Source of the DNA: Phocaeicola plebeius
GTDB taxonomy: Bacteria > Bacteroidota > Bacteroidia > Bacteroidales > Bacteroidaceae
Assembly: GCA_004558305.1 (NCBI GenBank)
Contig: SFDG01000022.1
Coordinates: 1-56,501, forward strand
Direction of reading: 5' to 3'
Length of the DNA stretch: 56,501 nt
In this document: positions 7,971 to 16,854 of the stretch, piece by piece
Position numbering within the stretch: position 1 is the stretch's first letter
How the letters are laid out: every line of letters begins with the position of its first letter
Program-made: the position numbers and the translations under genes
Notes under the pieces: model-generated
Database searches by the model: none
What the model was told of the DNA's origin: nothing
The model's input: only the letters and a program-made list of their open reading frames with translations

Positions 7971-9380
7971 TTATTTTGTATAACCGGCAGCCTGGGCGAT
8001 TCGTTCCGGAATTTCCGTATTGTCCATACGGCCTTGGAACATTTCAGCGTTTACGCCGATGGCAAAGACAGGGACATAACCTGCTGAGTGGCCGCCGCTG
8101 GTCCAGCCTACCAAAGCAATCTCGTTGATGATACGTTTGGCTACTCCGGCAATCGGTTCGTCCTGTGCATATTCGCTCTTTTCCAGCTTCACTTCCTGGC
8201 CTTCAAAACTCTTGTGGAAAGTTTCCTTCAGGCGAGTTTCTTGTGATTCGCTCAGTTTTACCTGGTCCCAAAAACCGAAATTGTCTTTCAGTGCCTGCTG
8301 TAAGGCTTCCCAAGGCACCTGGTTCTTGTATTGAGCACGCAGTCCGTTGAGAATCGTAGTGAAACCACTCTCGCTGACTTTCTGGTTCTTCAATACCTGT
8401 AGATTCAGGGCATAGGGACCGTTGCCCAATGCAAAGCCGCCGGTCTCGTGGTCGGCAGTGACGACGATCAAGGTTTCGTCCGGATGCTGCGAATAGAACT
8501 CATAGGCCACTTTGACGGCCTCGTCCATGTCCATTACCTCGTGGAAAACAGTGGCGGCATCGTTACTGTGGCAGGCCCAGTCGATTTTTCCGCCTTCCAC
8601 CATCAGGAAGAATCCCTTATCGTTATTCTTGCTCAGGAAATTGATGGCAGAGCGGGTCACTTCGGTCAGTGTCATATCGCCTTTCTTGCGGTCGATGGCA
8701 TAAGGAAGAGCAGAGCGGTCGGTAGCTGAAGACTTTTCGGTCTGCAGCAGAATCATCTTGTCTGCTTTCTTGCTTTTCTTCAAGTAGTCTTTGTAGCCAC
8801 GGGCAATGGTATAACCGTTCTTTTCCGCCATCCCGTACAGGCTTTCTGCCTTTCCGTCATTGTCCGGTTTCAGGAAATCTGAGCCAGCATAAAAATCGAA
8901 GCCGGTGGCGTACAAGTCAGTACCGATTTCATAATAGCTTCCCCGACCTGCATTGTGAGCATAGAATGCGGCCGGTGTCGCATGGTCTACACTGACGCTG
9001 GTGGTCACTCCGACTTTGTAACCACTGTTTTTAGCCCATACGGCTACGCTGTTGACAGCGGTCTGCTGGTCTTTCAGCATGCCAATCGTGCCGTTCTTGG
9101 TCTTTTTGCCAGTGGCCAAGGCCGTTCCGGCTGCTGCAGAGTCGGTCACTCCGTTCGTGGCCGAAAAGGTGGTCGCTACCGTGGTGTACGGGAACTGCGT
9201 GAAGCAGATGGGCACAATGCCAATTTTTCCTTCCAGTTCTCCCCGATAGAGTTCGGTACCTTGCACTTGGTTGACGCCCATACCGTCACCGATGAAATAA
9301 AACACGTATTTAGGCTGCTGTGCGTAGCCTGTCACAATCGCCACAAGGACGAAAAATACCCATAAAGATAACTTTTTCAT
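7971..9380 (-). CDS. Secreted alkaline phosphatase
   Basis: Periplasmic metal-dependent phosphomonoesterase of the PhoA superfamily, 469 residues from the ATG that gives a clean signal peptide (MKKLSLWVFFVLVAIVTGYAQ). The catalytic serine is in VTDSAAAGTALATGKK. Metal ligands lie in YFIGDGMG, SVDHATPAAF, VTADHETGG and GGHSAGYVPV. An ATG three codons upstream (9389) is possible. The gene converges with the HhH gene across 16 bases. Expression under phosphate limitation is typical for the family, but no Pho-type box is claimed. Confidence 0.9.
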   Translation of the reverse strand: MKKLSLWVFFVLVAIVTGYAQQPKYVFYFIGDGMGVNQVQGTELYRGELEGKIGIVPICFTQFPYTTVATTFSATNGVTDSAAAGTALATGKKTKNGTIGMLKDQQTAVNSVAVWAKNSGYKVGVTTSVSVDHATPAAFYAHNAGRGSYYEIGTDLYATGFDFYAGSDFLKPDNDGKAESLYGMAEKNGYTIARGYKDYLKKSKKADKMILLQTEKSSATDRSALPYAIDRKKGDMTLTEVTRSAINFLSKNNDKGFFLMVEGGKIDWACHSNDAATVFHEVMDMDEAVKVAYEFYSQHPDETLIVVTADHETGGFALGNGPYALNLQVLKNQKVSESGFTTILNGLRAQYKNQVPWEALQQALKDNFGFWDQVKLSESQETRLKETFHKSFEGQEVKLEKSEYAQDEPIAGVAKRIINEIALVGWTSGGHSAGYVPVFAIGVNAEMFQGRMDNTEIPERIAQAAGYTK

Positions 9381-9408
9381 AGATGTCATGTTAGTTTTTT
9401 ATTCGTAG

Positions 9409-9416
9409 CAAATATA
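9409..9416 (-). promoter_or_regulatory. -7 box for the alkaline phosphatase gene
   Basis: The minus strand reads TATATTTG, an exact TANNTTTG match, 28 bases upstream of the chosen start. Confidence 0.6.
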
Positions 9417-9517
9417 GCTAAAAAGATTGACCTTTAAAGTACATTTTCATGAATTTTTTCCGTGGTGAAGTAGACAAGTCTGTACGATATGGGTTATTGG
9501 AATGAAACCATAAACCT

Positions 9518-10426
9518 ATGGATATGAAACAACTTTATTTGGGAGGGCTAATAGCCTTATTGGTGTCTTGTAAAGAACAGGACTTGCTGTTGGAAACAGA
9601 AAAGGAAGTGTTGCCGATGCGTGTGGAAGCATCGATTGCACAGGATGCGAAAAGTGCTCGTACTGCAATGAGCGGTGAGAATGCAATCAGTTTCAGTGAA
9701 AACGATTGTATTGGCTTGTTCGTTCCGTGGGAAAGTACGGCTCGGAAATGGACATATAATGGAACTACATGGACTTCTGCCCAATCTGTGTATTGGAAGG
9801 ATAAGGAAAACAGTTACACGTTTTATGCCTATTATCCCGGTGGAGAGGAAGTGGCTGTTTCGGTAAACTCCGTTCCGATGCCGGATCTTTCTTCTCAGGA
9901 AGGAACTATTGCAGGATTGGCTAAGTATGATTTCTTGGTAGCTTCTACAATAGCTAAATATTCTACTACGAATAATGGTACTTTGTCTTTTACCGAAAGT
10001 GATGCCTTTCAACATGTATTGAGCAGGATTACTTTTAGTTTCGATAAATCGTCGATGGATGATGCAGTACAATTGCAGAGCATCCGATTGGACTCTAATG
10101 CGTTATCTGCAAATAACACGTGTAATCTTACGACGAAAGAAATATCTTCAATAACTAATTCTCAACATGAGATTCTGTCGAATATAGTTGCAGAAAAATC
10201 AGAAATGTTGGTGCATCCTATTTCCAATGCTACCGTAACTCTTTCTGTTGTTTATCAAATCAACTCAGCCAATGTGACTGTCAGCAAGGAGATTTCAAAT
10301 TTTTCACTTCAGATGGGTAGTCGGCATACGATGTCCGTAAAGATTGAACAAGGAACTTTGAAAATTTCTGAGGCTACTATAGCTCCATGGGGAGAAGGAA
10401 GCACATTGAATGATGTTACCCTTTGA
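9518..10426 (+). CDS. Fimbrillin family lipoprotein
   Basis: 302 residues with a lipoprotein signal peptide ending LLVSC (lipid cysteine about residue 18). The body matches the fimbrillin (Mfa-like) fold: an early ARTAMSGENAISFSENDCIG segment, then VYWKDKENSYTFYAYYP, and FQHVLSRITFSF, which normally opens the second domain. These proteins are processed on the cell surface and polymerise into short fimbriae or act as tip subunits. No usher or anchor gene is adjacent, so it is an isolated copy. The residues after the cysteine (KEQD) lack the SDDD tract seen in the 46-53 kb lipoproteins. Base composition is more AT-rich than its neighbours. Confidence 0.78.
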   Translation: MDMKQLYLGGLIALLVSCKEQDLLLETEKEVLPMRVEASIAQDAKSARTAMSGENAISFSENDCIGLFVPWESTARKWTYNGTTWTSAQSVYWKDKENSYTFYAYYPGGEEVAVSVNSVPMPDLSSQEGTIAGLAKYDFLVASTIAKYSTTNNGTLSFTESDAFQHVLSRITFSFDKSSMDDAVQLQSIRLDSNALSANNTCNLTTKEISSITNSQHEILSNIVAEKSEMLVHPISNATVTLSVVYQINSANVTVSKEISNFSLQMGSRHTMSVKIEQGTLKISEATIAPWGEGSTLNDVTL

Positions 10427-10451
10427 TGATTCTTCATTGTGAGGACTAATC

Positions 10452-10474
10452 AGGCCAGCCTTATAGGCTGGCCT
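10452..10474. terminator. Convergent hairpin between fimbrillin and proC
   Basis: A nine-base stem AGGCCAGCC (10452-10460) and GGCTGGCCT (10466-10474) around the loop TTATA. It includes the proC stop codon and lies between two convergent genes, so it may end transcripts from both sides. The T tracts are short. Confidence 0.5.
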
Positions 10475-11231
10475 TGATGGCTTTGATAACAGCGGATGAG
10501 AATCCGTTGTGTTCCAATTCGTTGACTCCTTTGATGGTGATACCGCCTGGGGTTGTCACTTTGTCAATTTCTACTGAGGGATGTGCATCCTCCTTCAGTA
10601 AGATTTCTGCTGCTCCTTTGAGCGTTTGTGCCAGCATACGTTGCGCTTCTTTGGGCCGAAGTCCACCTTCCACTCCCGCCTGCATGGCGGCTTGCACATA
10701 TTTGAATACGTAGGCGATGCCGCAGGAAGTCAGGGCAGTGGCACACGACAATTGTTTTTCTTCCAGTAAGATGGACAATCCCATTTCGTTGAAAAGTAAG
10801 AGCTGTAGATCCGTTTGTTCCGTTGTCGCGTTGCAGGCAGCTATCAAAGTCATGCTGGCTCCTTCAGCGATAGCGGTGTTGGGGATAACTCTGAAAAGCG
10901 TCATGTCGGTGGCAACATAGTGTTTCAGTGCTTCAAAGGTTACACCGGCAGCCACTGAAACCAGTATCTGAGGACGATGAAGCTGGAGCGGTACCAGTAC
11001 TTCTTCTACTTTCCACGGCTTGACAGCCAGGATGACAATGTCTGCTCCCATGACAGCTTCCTGGTTGCTGTTGGTGGTATGCAGTCTTGGAAATTCCGCT
11101 TTCAATCGTTCCAGTTTGCCGTTGCTGGGATTGCTGACAGTCAACTCCTCTTCCTTGATAAACGATCCTTTGGCCAGGCCACGGGCAATGGCTCCACCCA
11201 TATTTCCTGCACCGATAATAGCTATTCTCAT
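10461..11231 (-). CDS. proC: Pyrroline-5-carboxylate reductase
   Basis: Last step of proline synthesis, reducing 1-pyrroline-5-carboxylate with NAD(P)H. 256 residues from ATG 11231, which places the Rossmann motif IAIIGAGNMGGAIARGL right at the N-terminus as in the family; the longer frame to 11276 adds an unlikely leader. The C-terminal dimerisation domain ends with the conserved SPGGTT-type segment, here TTPGGITIKGVNELEH. It follows ackA in the same direction, but a long hairpin (11275-11335) separates them. Confidence 0.92.
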   Translation of the reverse strand: MRIAIIGAGNMGGAIARGLAKGSFIKEEELTVSNPSNGKLERLKAEFPRLHTTNSNQEAVMGADIVILAVKPWKVEEVLVPLQLHRPQILVSVAAGVTFEALKHYVATDMTLFRVIPNTAIAEGASMTLIAACNATTEQTDLQLLLFNEMGLSILLEEKQLSCATALTSCGIAYVFKYVQAAMQAGVEGGLRPKEAQRMLAQTLKGAAEILLKEDAHPSVEIDKVTTPGGITIKGVNELEHNGFSSAVIKAIKASL

Positions 11232-11274
11232 ATTGGTCTTAATAGTCAATGATACAATAGTTACCCAATACAGC

Positions 11275-11335
11275 AACAGACTAACACGATTTCATGGATT
11301 CTGTTACAAATCGGTGAAATCTGTGTTAGTCTGTT
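11275..11335. repeat. Long hairpin between ackA and proC
   Basis: The left arm 11275-11294 (AACAGACTAACACGATTTCA) pairs with the right arm 11315-11335 with only one bulged base. This gives a stem of about 20 pairs and a 20-base loop. It lies past the ackA stop. It could terminate the pta-ackA transcript and has the look of a dispersed intergenic palindromic repeat. Confidence 0.6.
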
Positions 11336-11359
11336 ACCTATGTAGGTTCGGAATGAAGA

Positions 11360-12559
11360 TTACAGGTTGGCCAGGATGTCGGCTGTATCAGAAGCAATCA
11401 TCAATTCTTCGTCAGTCGGGATGACACATACTTTCACGGTAGAGTCATCAGCCGAGATAATGGCTTCCTCACCACGTACTTGGTTCTTCGCTGCATCCAG
11501 TTTCACACCCATGAATCCGAGTGGCTCGCAGACAGCTTCGCGGGCATTGATCTGGTTTTCACCTACACCGCCTGTGAACAGGATGACATCTACGCCTCCC
11601 ATGGCGGCTGCGTAAGCACCGATGTACTTGGTGATGCGGTAGAAATACATTTTCTCGGTCAGGATGGCACGTTCTTCTCCTGCTTTGACGGCTGCCTCCA
11701 GTTCACGCATGTCGCTCGACTTTTCAAACATACCCATCACACCGCTCTTCTTGTTGAGCAGGGTGGACATCTCATCGGGAGTAAGACCTTCTTTCTTCAT
11801 GATGTAAAGGATGGCACCTCCATCGATGTCACCGCTGCGTGTTCCCATCATCAGGCCTTCCAACGGAGTCAGACCCATCGTTGTGTCTACACACTTGCCG
11901 TCCTTGACAGCTGCAATGGAACCGCCGTTACCGATGTGGCAGGTGATGATACGGGTACCTTCCTGCGGAATACCCAGGAATTCGCATACGCGCTTCGATA
12001 CATAACGGTGGGAAGTGCCGTGGAAACCGTACCGACGGATGCCATACTGTTCGTAGTATTTGTAGGGAATGGCATACATGGCAGCATAGTCCGGCATAGT
12101 CTGGTGGAAAGCCGTGTCGAATACGGCTATCTGCGGTACTTCCGGCATCAACTTCAGTACGGCATCAATACCCTTCAGGTTGGCTGGATTGTGCAGCGGA
12201 CCCAGGTCGCAGCATTCTTTGATGCCGGCAATCACGGCATCGTCAATCAGCACCGAGCCGCTGAACTTGGTTCCTCCGTGTACCACACGATGGCCTACAG
12301 CGTTAATCTCGTTCAAGTCTTTTACGGCACCGTATTCAGCACTGGTCAATGTGTCGAAGATGAACTGTACGCCGGCTGTATGTTCAGGAATGTCTTTTTC
12401 AATGATTTTCTTTTCGCCGTTGGGCAATGTCAGTTTCAGGAACGAACCCGGCAGACCGATCTTTTCGATACCGCCTTGTGCCTGTACCTCTTTGTTGCTC
12501 ATCTCAAACAATTTGTATTTGATGGACGAGCTACCGCAGTTGAGAACTAATATTTTCAT
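11360..12559 (-). CDS. ackA: Acetate kinase
   Basis: Converts acetyl phosphate and ADP to acetate and ATP, the substrate-level phosphorylation step of acetate fermentation. 399 residues, full length. The N-terminal ASKHA phosphate loop LNCGSSSIKYKLF, FDTAFHQTMP, the HIGNGGSIAAVKDGK segment and the LMMGTRSGDIDGG motif are all present. It follows pta (33-base gap) and is transcribed with it. Confidence 0.96.
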   Translation of the reverse strand: MKILVLNCGSSSIKYKLFEMSNKEVQAQGGIEKIGLPGSFLKLTLPNGEKKIIEKDIPEHTAGVQFIFDTLTSAEYGAVKDLNEINAVGHRVVHGGTKFSGSVLIDDAVIAGIKECCDLGPLHNPANLKGIDAVLKLMPEVPQIAVFDTAFHQTMPDYAAMYAIPYKYYEQYGIRRYGFHGTSHRYVSKRVCEFLGIPQEGTRIITCHIGNGGSIAAVKDGKCVDTTMGLTPLEGLMMGTRSGDIDGGAILYIMKKEGLTPDEMSTLLNKKSGVMGMFEKSSDMRELEAAVKAGEERAILTEKMYFYRITKYIGAYAAAMGGVDVILFTGGVGENQINAREAVCEPLGFMGVKLDAAKNQVRGEEAIISADDSTVKVCVIPTDEELMIASDTADILANL

Positions 12560-12592
12560 TGGTATGTATGTTTTAGGGAAATAGGATGTGAA

Positions 12593-13603
12593 TTACTGAG
12601 CTTTAGCTGCAATGGCCTGGTTGGCTGTGATGGCAATCATCTTGTAGACATCATCGATGGAACAACCACGGGACAGGTCGTTGACCGGACGGGCGATACC
12701 TTGAAGGATCGGACCGATGGCGGTAGCGTGTCCCAGACGTTCAACCAGCTTGTAACCGATATTGCCGACTTCCAGACAAGGAACGACCAGTACGTTGGCT
12801 TTGCCGGCGATTTCCGAACCCGGGGCTTTGCTGGCACCTACCTTCGGAACCAGAGCTGCATCGGCCTGCAGTTCACCGTCAATCTTCAGTGTCGGATCCA
12901 TTTCGCGGGCGATACCCAGGGCTTCCACTACCTTATCTACTACTTCGTGCTTGGCAGATCCCTTGGTAGAGAAGCTCAGCATGGCTACACGCGGGTCAAT
13001 GCCTGCCACAGCCTGTGCAGTGCGGGCCGTGCAAACGGCAATCTGAGCCAGCTGATTGGCATCCGGCATCGGAGTCACAGCAACATCACCCATTACCAGA
13101 ACACCATTGTCGCCATATTCAGGAGCCTGAGTCAACATCAGCATGGCGCCTGATACACAGGTAATGCCTGGAGCTGTCTTGATAATCTGCAGTGCAGGAC
13201 GCAACACGTTACCGGTGGTATTGCGAGCACCGGCCAGCTGTCCGTCAGCATCGCCTGCCTTGATGATGAGGCAGCCCAGGTAAAGCGGATCTACCACCAG
13301 CTTGCGGGCTTCTTCGATGGTCATACCCTTTTTCTTGCGCAGTTCGCATAAAAGCTGCGCATATTCTTCTTTTTTCGGATGGTTTTCCGGGTCGATAATC
13401 GTGGCCTTGGCAATGTTGTCCAGTCCCCATTCGTTGGCGAGACCCTTGATCTCGTCAGGGTTACCCAAAATAATCAGGTCGGCTACATCGTCTGTCAATA
13501 TCTGATTGGCAGCTTTCAGAGTGCGTTCTTCCGTTCCTTCCGGAAGGACGATGCGCTGTTTGTTGGCTTTAGCGCGTTCAACGATTTGACTAATTAAATC
13601 CAT
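12593..13603 (-). CDS. pta: Phosphate acetyltransferase
   Basis: Interconverts acetyl-CoA and acetyl phosphate, feeding acetate kinase encoded just downstream. 336 residues, the short form containing only the catalytic PTA_PTB domain without the N-terminal DRTGG extension. Conserved stretches include LPEGTEERTLKAA, ARNTTGNVLRPALQI, MLSFSTKGSAKH and VVPCLEVGNIGYKLVERLG. Its promoter is about 90 bases upstream. Confidence 0.95.
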   Translation of the reverse strand: MDLISQIVERAKANKQRIVLPEGTEERTLKAANQILTDDVADLIILGNPDEIKGLANEWGLDNIAKATIIDPENHPKKEEYAQLLCELRKKKGMTIEEARKLVVDPLYLGCLIIKAGDADGQLAGARNTTGNVLRPALQIIKTAPGITCVSGAMLMLTQAPEYGDNGVLVMGDVAVTPMPDANQLAQIAVCTARTAQAVAGIDPRVAMLSFSTKGSAKHEVVDKVVEALGIAREMDPTLKIDGELQADAALVPKVGASKAPGSEIAGKANVLVVPCLEVGNIGYKLVERLGHATAIGPILQGIARPVNDLSRGCSIDDVYKMIAITANQAIAAKAQ

Positions 13604-13688
13604 TGTTCTTTTATTATTAGTGTTATATAACCTGTTAAATAGTTCTTCCCGTCATTGTGTGCGGTAACGGAACCTCCTTACCACTCTG

Positions 13689-13696
13689 CAAAATTA
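13689..13696 (-). promoter_or_regulatory. -7 box of the pta-ackA operon
   Basis: The minus strand reads TAATTTTG, matching TANNTTTG, 85 bases upstream of the pta ATG. This leaves a long leader. It lies back to back with the lrgA promoter. Confidence 0.5.
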
Positions 13697-13822
13697 CGCA
13701 AATTTGCAACATGAAGTTGGCAAACATTGATTTTTTTTGGTCACAATTTTGTAATTTGTATATGTTTAAGGACATGTTTTCCTTTTTTAGGATTACGTTC
13801 CTCGATTTTGAGGTCGATTTTG

Positions 13823-13830
13823 TATCTTTG
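13823..13830 (+). promoter_or_regulatory. -7 box of the lrgA operon
   Basis: TATCTTTG, an exact TANNTTTG box, 29 bases upstream of ATG 13860. Confidence 0.6.
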
Positions 13831-13859
13831 CCTCGGTTTTTAGCTAACAAGAATTGTGT

Positions 13860-14210
13860 ATGATACGTCAATGTTCTATCCTTTTCGGATGTCTGGCGTT
13901 GGGTGAACTCTTGGTTTACCTGACGGGAATTAAATTGCCGAGCAGTATCGTCGGCATGTTATTGTTGACCCTGTTTCTTCAGTTGGGATGGGTGAAATTA
14001 GAATGGGTACAGGGACTTTCCAATTTCCTCGTAGCCAATTTGGGCTTTTTCTTTGTCCCGTCGGGGGTGGCGTTGATGCTGTATTTCGATGTCATCCAGG
14101 CGCAGTTCTGGCCCATTGTGGTGGCGACGGTTGTCAGTACCGTCTTGGTACTTGTTGTAACGGGTTGGGTACATCAAATCGTGAGAAAGTATGGATTTTT
14201 TCGAAAATAA
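13860..14210 (+). CDS. lrgA: CidA/LrgA family membrane protein
   Basis: 116 residues with four hydrophobic helices, the size of holin-like CidA/LrgA proteins. Family features include GELLVYLTGIKLPSSIVGML and FVPSGVALM. These proteins act with LrgB in murein-hydrolase control and, in several bacteria, in pyruvate or overflow-metabolite transport. The frame extends to a TTG at 13854; the ATG at 13860 is preferred. It overlaps lrgB by 20 bases. Its position beside pta-ackA is suggestive, because cid/lrg genes in Firmicutes respond to acetate and pyruvate; a shared role here is inference. Confidence 0.82.
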   Translation: MIRQCSILFGCLALGELLVYLTGIKLPSSIVGMLLLTLFLQLGWVKLEWVQGLSNFLVANLGFFFVPSGVALMLYFDVIQAQFWPIVVATVVSTVLVLVVTGWVHQIVRKYGFFRK

Positions 14211-14886
14211 GTTTTTTCTGTTGGCCATTACGTTTGGCTTCTTTTTTGTGTCCAAGGGGTTGCAGAAAAAGACAGGGTGGGTATTGCTCAATCCTATCTT
14301 ATTGGCCATTGCGTTACTGATTGTATTCTTGAAATGTACCGGGGTGTCCTATGCGACTTATTCAGAGGCGGGATATCTGGTCGAGTTCTGGCTGAAGCCG
14401 GCAGTGGTGGCACTGGGTGTCCCTTTGTACCTGCAGCTACGGATGATTCGTAAGCAGTTGCTGCCCATTCTGGTGTCCCAGTTGGCCGGATGCGTAGTCG
14501 GACTGGTTTCGGTCACAATCATAGCGCAACTGCTGGGGGCCACGCCGGAAGTGGTGATGTCGTTGGCACCAAAATCTGTCACTACTCCCATTGCCATGGA
14601 GGTGTCCAATGCTGTAGGGGGTATTCCTTCCCTGACGGCAGCTGTCGTTATCGTCGTGGGACTGTTCGGGGCTATCTGTGGATTCAAGGTGCTTCAGGTG
14701 GGAAGAGTCGGCAGTCCGATTGCCCAAGGATTGTCCATGGGGACTGCGTCGCATGCTGTAGGCACGTCGAAGGCTATGGAGGTGAGTGGGAAGTACGGGG
14801 CCTATGCCAGTTTGGGACTGACCCTGAACGGAATTCTGACTGCCTTGCTGTCTCCCACCATATTGCGTTTGTTAGGATTATATTGA
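14191..14886 (+). CDS. lrgB: LrgB/CidB family membrane protein
   Basis: 231 residues and about six to seven hydrophobic segments, full length for LrgB. The conserved core LAPKSVTTPIAMEVSNAVGG and the later GTASHAVGTSKAMEVS are present. It is the partner of LrgA in the same operon and starts inside the lrgA coding sequence, implying translational coupling. A DUF2156 gene follows after 13 bases. Confidence 0.9.
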   Translation: MDFFENKFFLLAITFGFFFVSKGLQKKTGWVLLNPILLAIALLIVFLKCTGVSYATYSEAGYLVEFWLKPAVVALGVPLYLQLRMIRKQLLPILVSQLAGCVVGLVSVTIIAQLLGATPEVVMSLAPKSVTTPIAMEVSNAVGGIPSLTAAVVIVVGLFGAICGFKVLQVGRVGSPIAQGLSMGTASHAVGTSKAMEVSGKYGAYASLGLTLNGILTALLSPTILRLLGLY

Positions 14887-14899
14887 TACGGATTGCTGT

Positions 14900-15793
14900 A
14901 TGATAGATTTTCGTCCGATTGAGTTAACAGACAAGGAAAGGGCCCAACGGTATACATTGGGTAGCTGGCGGCAGAATTGCGACCTCTCGTTTGCCAATTT
15001 ATACAGCTGGCGTTTCTATTACCATACCCAGATTGCCGAATGGCGGAATTTTCTGTTGTTTCGCTTTCAGGTCGACGATTGTCAGTTGGCTTATATGATG
15101 CCTATAGGCGATGGTTCACTGAAGCCGGTTGTAGAAGCCATGATGGAGGATGCCCGTTTACAGGGCGCTCCTTTTCTGATGTTGGGAGTATGTGCTGGAA
15201 CACGTGCCGAGTTGGAGTCGGAATTCCCTGAACAGTTTGAGTTTCGGCTGGACCGCGACTATTTCGACTACATTTACCTTCGGACTGACCTGGCTACCTT
15301 GCGTGGCAAGCGCTTCCAGCCCAAGCGCAACTATGTCAACCGGTTCAAGGCTGCCTATCCAGATTATAGATACATGCCGCTGACACCGGCACTGGTACAG
15401 GAGTGTCTGCGTTTAGAGAACGACTGGCGTAAGACCAGAGATAACGGTGATGAACAGATGTTGCAGGATGAGTGCCGCTCTATGACTGCAGCCTTGCAAC
15501 ACATGGATGAACTGGATATTCAGGGGGGAGTCTTGTGGGTGGATGGACATATTGTGGCATTCACGTATGGTGCTCCTATCAATGCGGAAACGTTCGATAC
15601 GTGCGTAGAAAAAGCAGATGCCGGAGTGGCTGGTGCATATGCTATGATTAACTATGAGTTTGCCAATCATGTACCTTCACAATTTTTGTATCTGAACCGT
15701 GAGGAAGACCTCGGACTGGAGGGCTTGCGCAAGTCAAAATTGTCCTATCAGCCGTTTCGGCTGCTTGAGAAATACATCGTTACATTGAAATGA
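14900..15793 (+). CDS. DUF2156 / GNAT-fold protein
   Basis: 297 residues matching DUF2156, the GNAT-like fold found as the C-terminal domain of phosphatidylglycerol lysyltransferases. Recognisable parts are FRPIELTDKERAQRYTLGS at the N-terminus, RFQPKRNYVNRFK in the middle and QFLYLNREEDLGLEGLRKSK near the end. It has no membrane domain, so it resembles the soluble Bacteroidetes form rather than a full MprF. It may transfer an acyl or aminoacyl group, but the substrate is unknown. Its last codons overlap the next gene (ATGA). Confidence 0.78.
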   Translation: MIDFRPIELTDKERAQRYTLGSWRQNCDLSFANLYSWRFYYHTQIAEWRNFLLFRFQVDDCQLAYMMPIGDGSLKPVVEAMMEDARLQGAPFLMLGVCAGTRAELESEFPEQFEFRLDRDYFDYIYLRTDLATLRGKRFQPKRNYVNRFKAAYPDYRYMPLTPALVQECLRLENDWRKTRDNGDEQMLQDECRSMTAALQHMDELDIQGGVLWVDGHIVAFTYGAPINAETFDTCVEKADAGVAGAYAMINYEFANHVPSQFLYLNREEDLGLEGLRKSKLSYQPFRLLEKYIVTLK

Positions 15794-16854
15794 ATACAAA
15801 AGATGCAACCCGACAGCTGTGGAAATGCTGTTTCGACGATTCTGAAGAGTTTGTCAACTTGTATTTCGAGCACCGGTTTCCGGAGTCCGTCAATCATGTT
15901 CTGGAACAGGACGGGCAATTGGTAGCTGCGCTGCAGGCTATTCCTTATACCATGACGGTGGGCCGCTGTGCCCAAGTTCCTATAGCTTATGTTTCCGGAG
16001 CCTGTACACATCCCGACTATCGTCGTCAAGGGTGGATGCGCCGCTTGCTGGCACAGGCGCATCGAAGCATGTATGACCAGGGAAGGTATTTCTCTACGTT
16101 GATTCCTGCACACGAGGGACTGAAAGCCTATTATGCCCGTTCAGGGTATGTATCCTGCTTTCACCGGATGGTGGAAAAGATAGTTATCAACAGACATGAA
16201 AAACCTGTTGATAACTTTTCTCCTGTATTGACTTTCAGTAAATTGACACGTGAGGAGCTGGTGGAAAACAGTCCGGTATGTACCTTTTTGAATGAACGAT
16301 GGTCCGCGCAGCCTTGCTGTGTATTGCATGATGCGGATGATCTTCAAGTCATCTATCAGGACCTCCTCCTGGATGACGGTGGAGTTGTACAGGTGTGGGA
16401 GAATGGCTGTAGGGTAGGTGTGGCATTCTGGATACCGGACGGAAACGGTGGATGCAGGGTCAAGGAACTGGTGTTGGCTGATGCGACTGTTACTGTTGAT
16501 GTATTGATGCAGTTGGGGCATTACCTGCAAGTAGACAGCGTAGTGAGTTGTCGTCCTGCGACCGGTAGCGGAGAGGAGTCGGGGATGGCAAGGGTGGTGG
16601 CAGTAGAGGCTGCTTTACGGCATTATGCCCGTCTTCATCTAGCCTATTGCGGATGGATCGGCGTGACAGGTGATGACGCAATTCCCGAAAACAATGGCTG
16701 GTTCCGGATAGAAAGAGGAAGTTGTCACAAGGTGTCCAGGGCAGACGAGATAGAAAAGTCTGCTGGGGCAGACCGCAAGTGTTTTACGCTTCCTCGTCTG
16801 ACGGCTTGGCTGCTGGAGGGGCTTCATCCGTATTTGAGTCTGATGCTGGACTGA
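15790..16854 (+). CDS. GNAT family N-acetyltransferase (Eis-like layout)
   Basis: 354 residues. The N-terminal GNAT domain carries the acetyl-CoA site in VSGACTHPDYRRQGWMRRLL (about residues 75-95), followed by LIPAHEGLKAYYARSGY. The C-terminal half is a second, diverged region. The two-part layout resembles Eis-like acetyltransferases. The ATG overlaps the stop of the DUF2156 gene, so the two are translationally coupled. The 3' end overlaps the convergent regulator gene by 71 bases. Confidence 0.78.
   Translation: MNTKDATRQLWKCCFDDSEEFVNLYFEHRFPESVNHVLEQDGQLVAALQAIPYTMTVGRCAQVPIAYVSGACTHPDYRRQGWMRRLLAQAHRSMYDQGRYFSTLIPAHEGLKAYYARSGYVSCFHRMVEKIVINRHEKPVDNFSPVLTFSKLTREELVENSPVCTFLNERWSAQPCCVLHDADDLQVIYQDLLLDDGGVVQVWENGCRVGVAFWIPDGNGGCRVKELVLADATVTVDVLMQLGHYLQVDSVVSCRPATGSGEESGMARVVAVEAALRHYARLHLAYCGWIGVTGDDAIPENNGWFRIERGSCHKVSRADEIEKSAGADRKCFTLPRLTAWLLEGLHPYLSLMLD

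Noticed and set aside
11480..12550. 356-codon frame antisense to ackA
   Set aside because: It mirrors the acetate kinase gene, whose motifs are complete; the antisense translation resembles nothing known.
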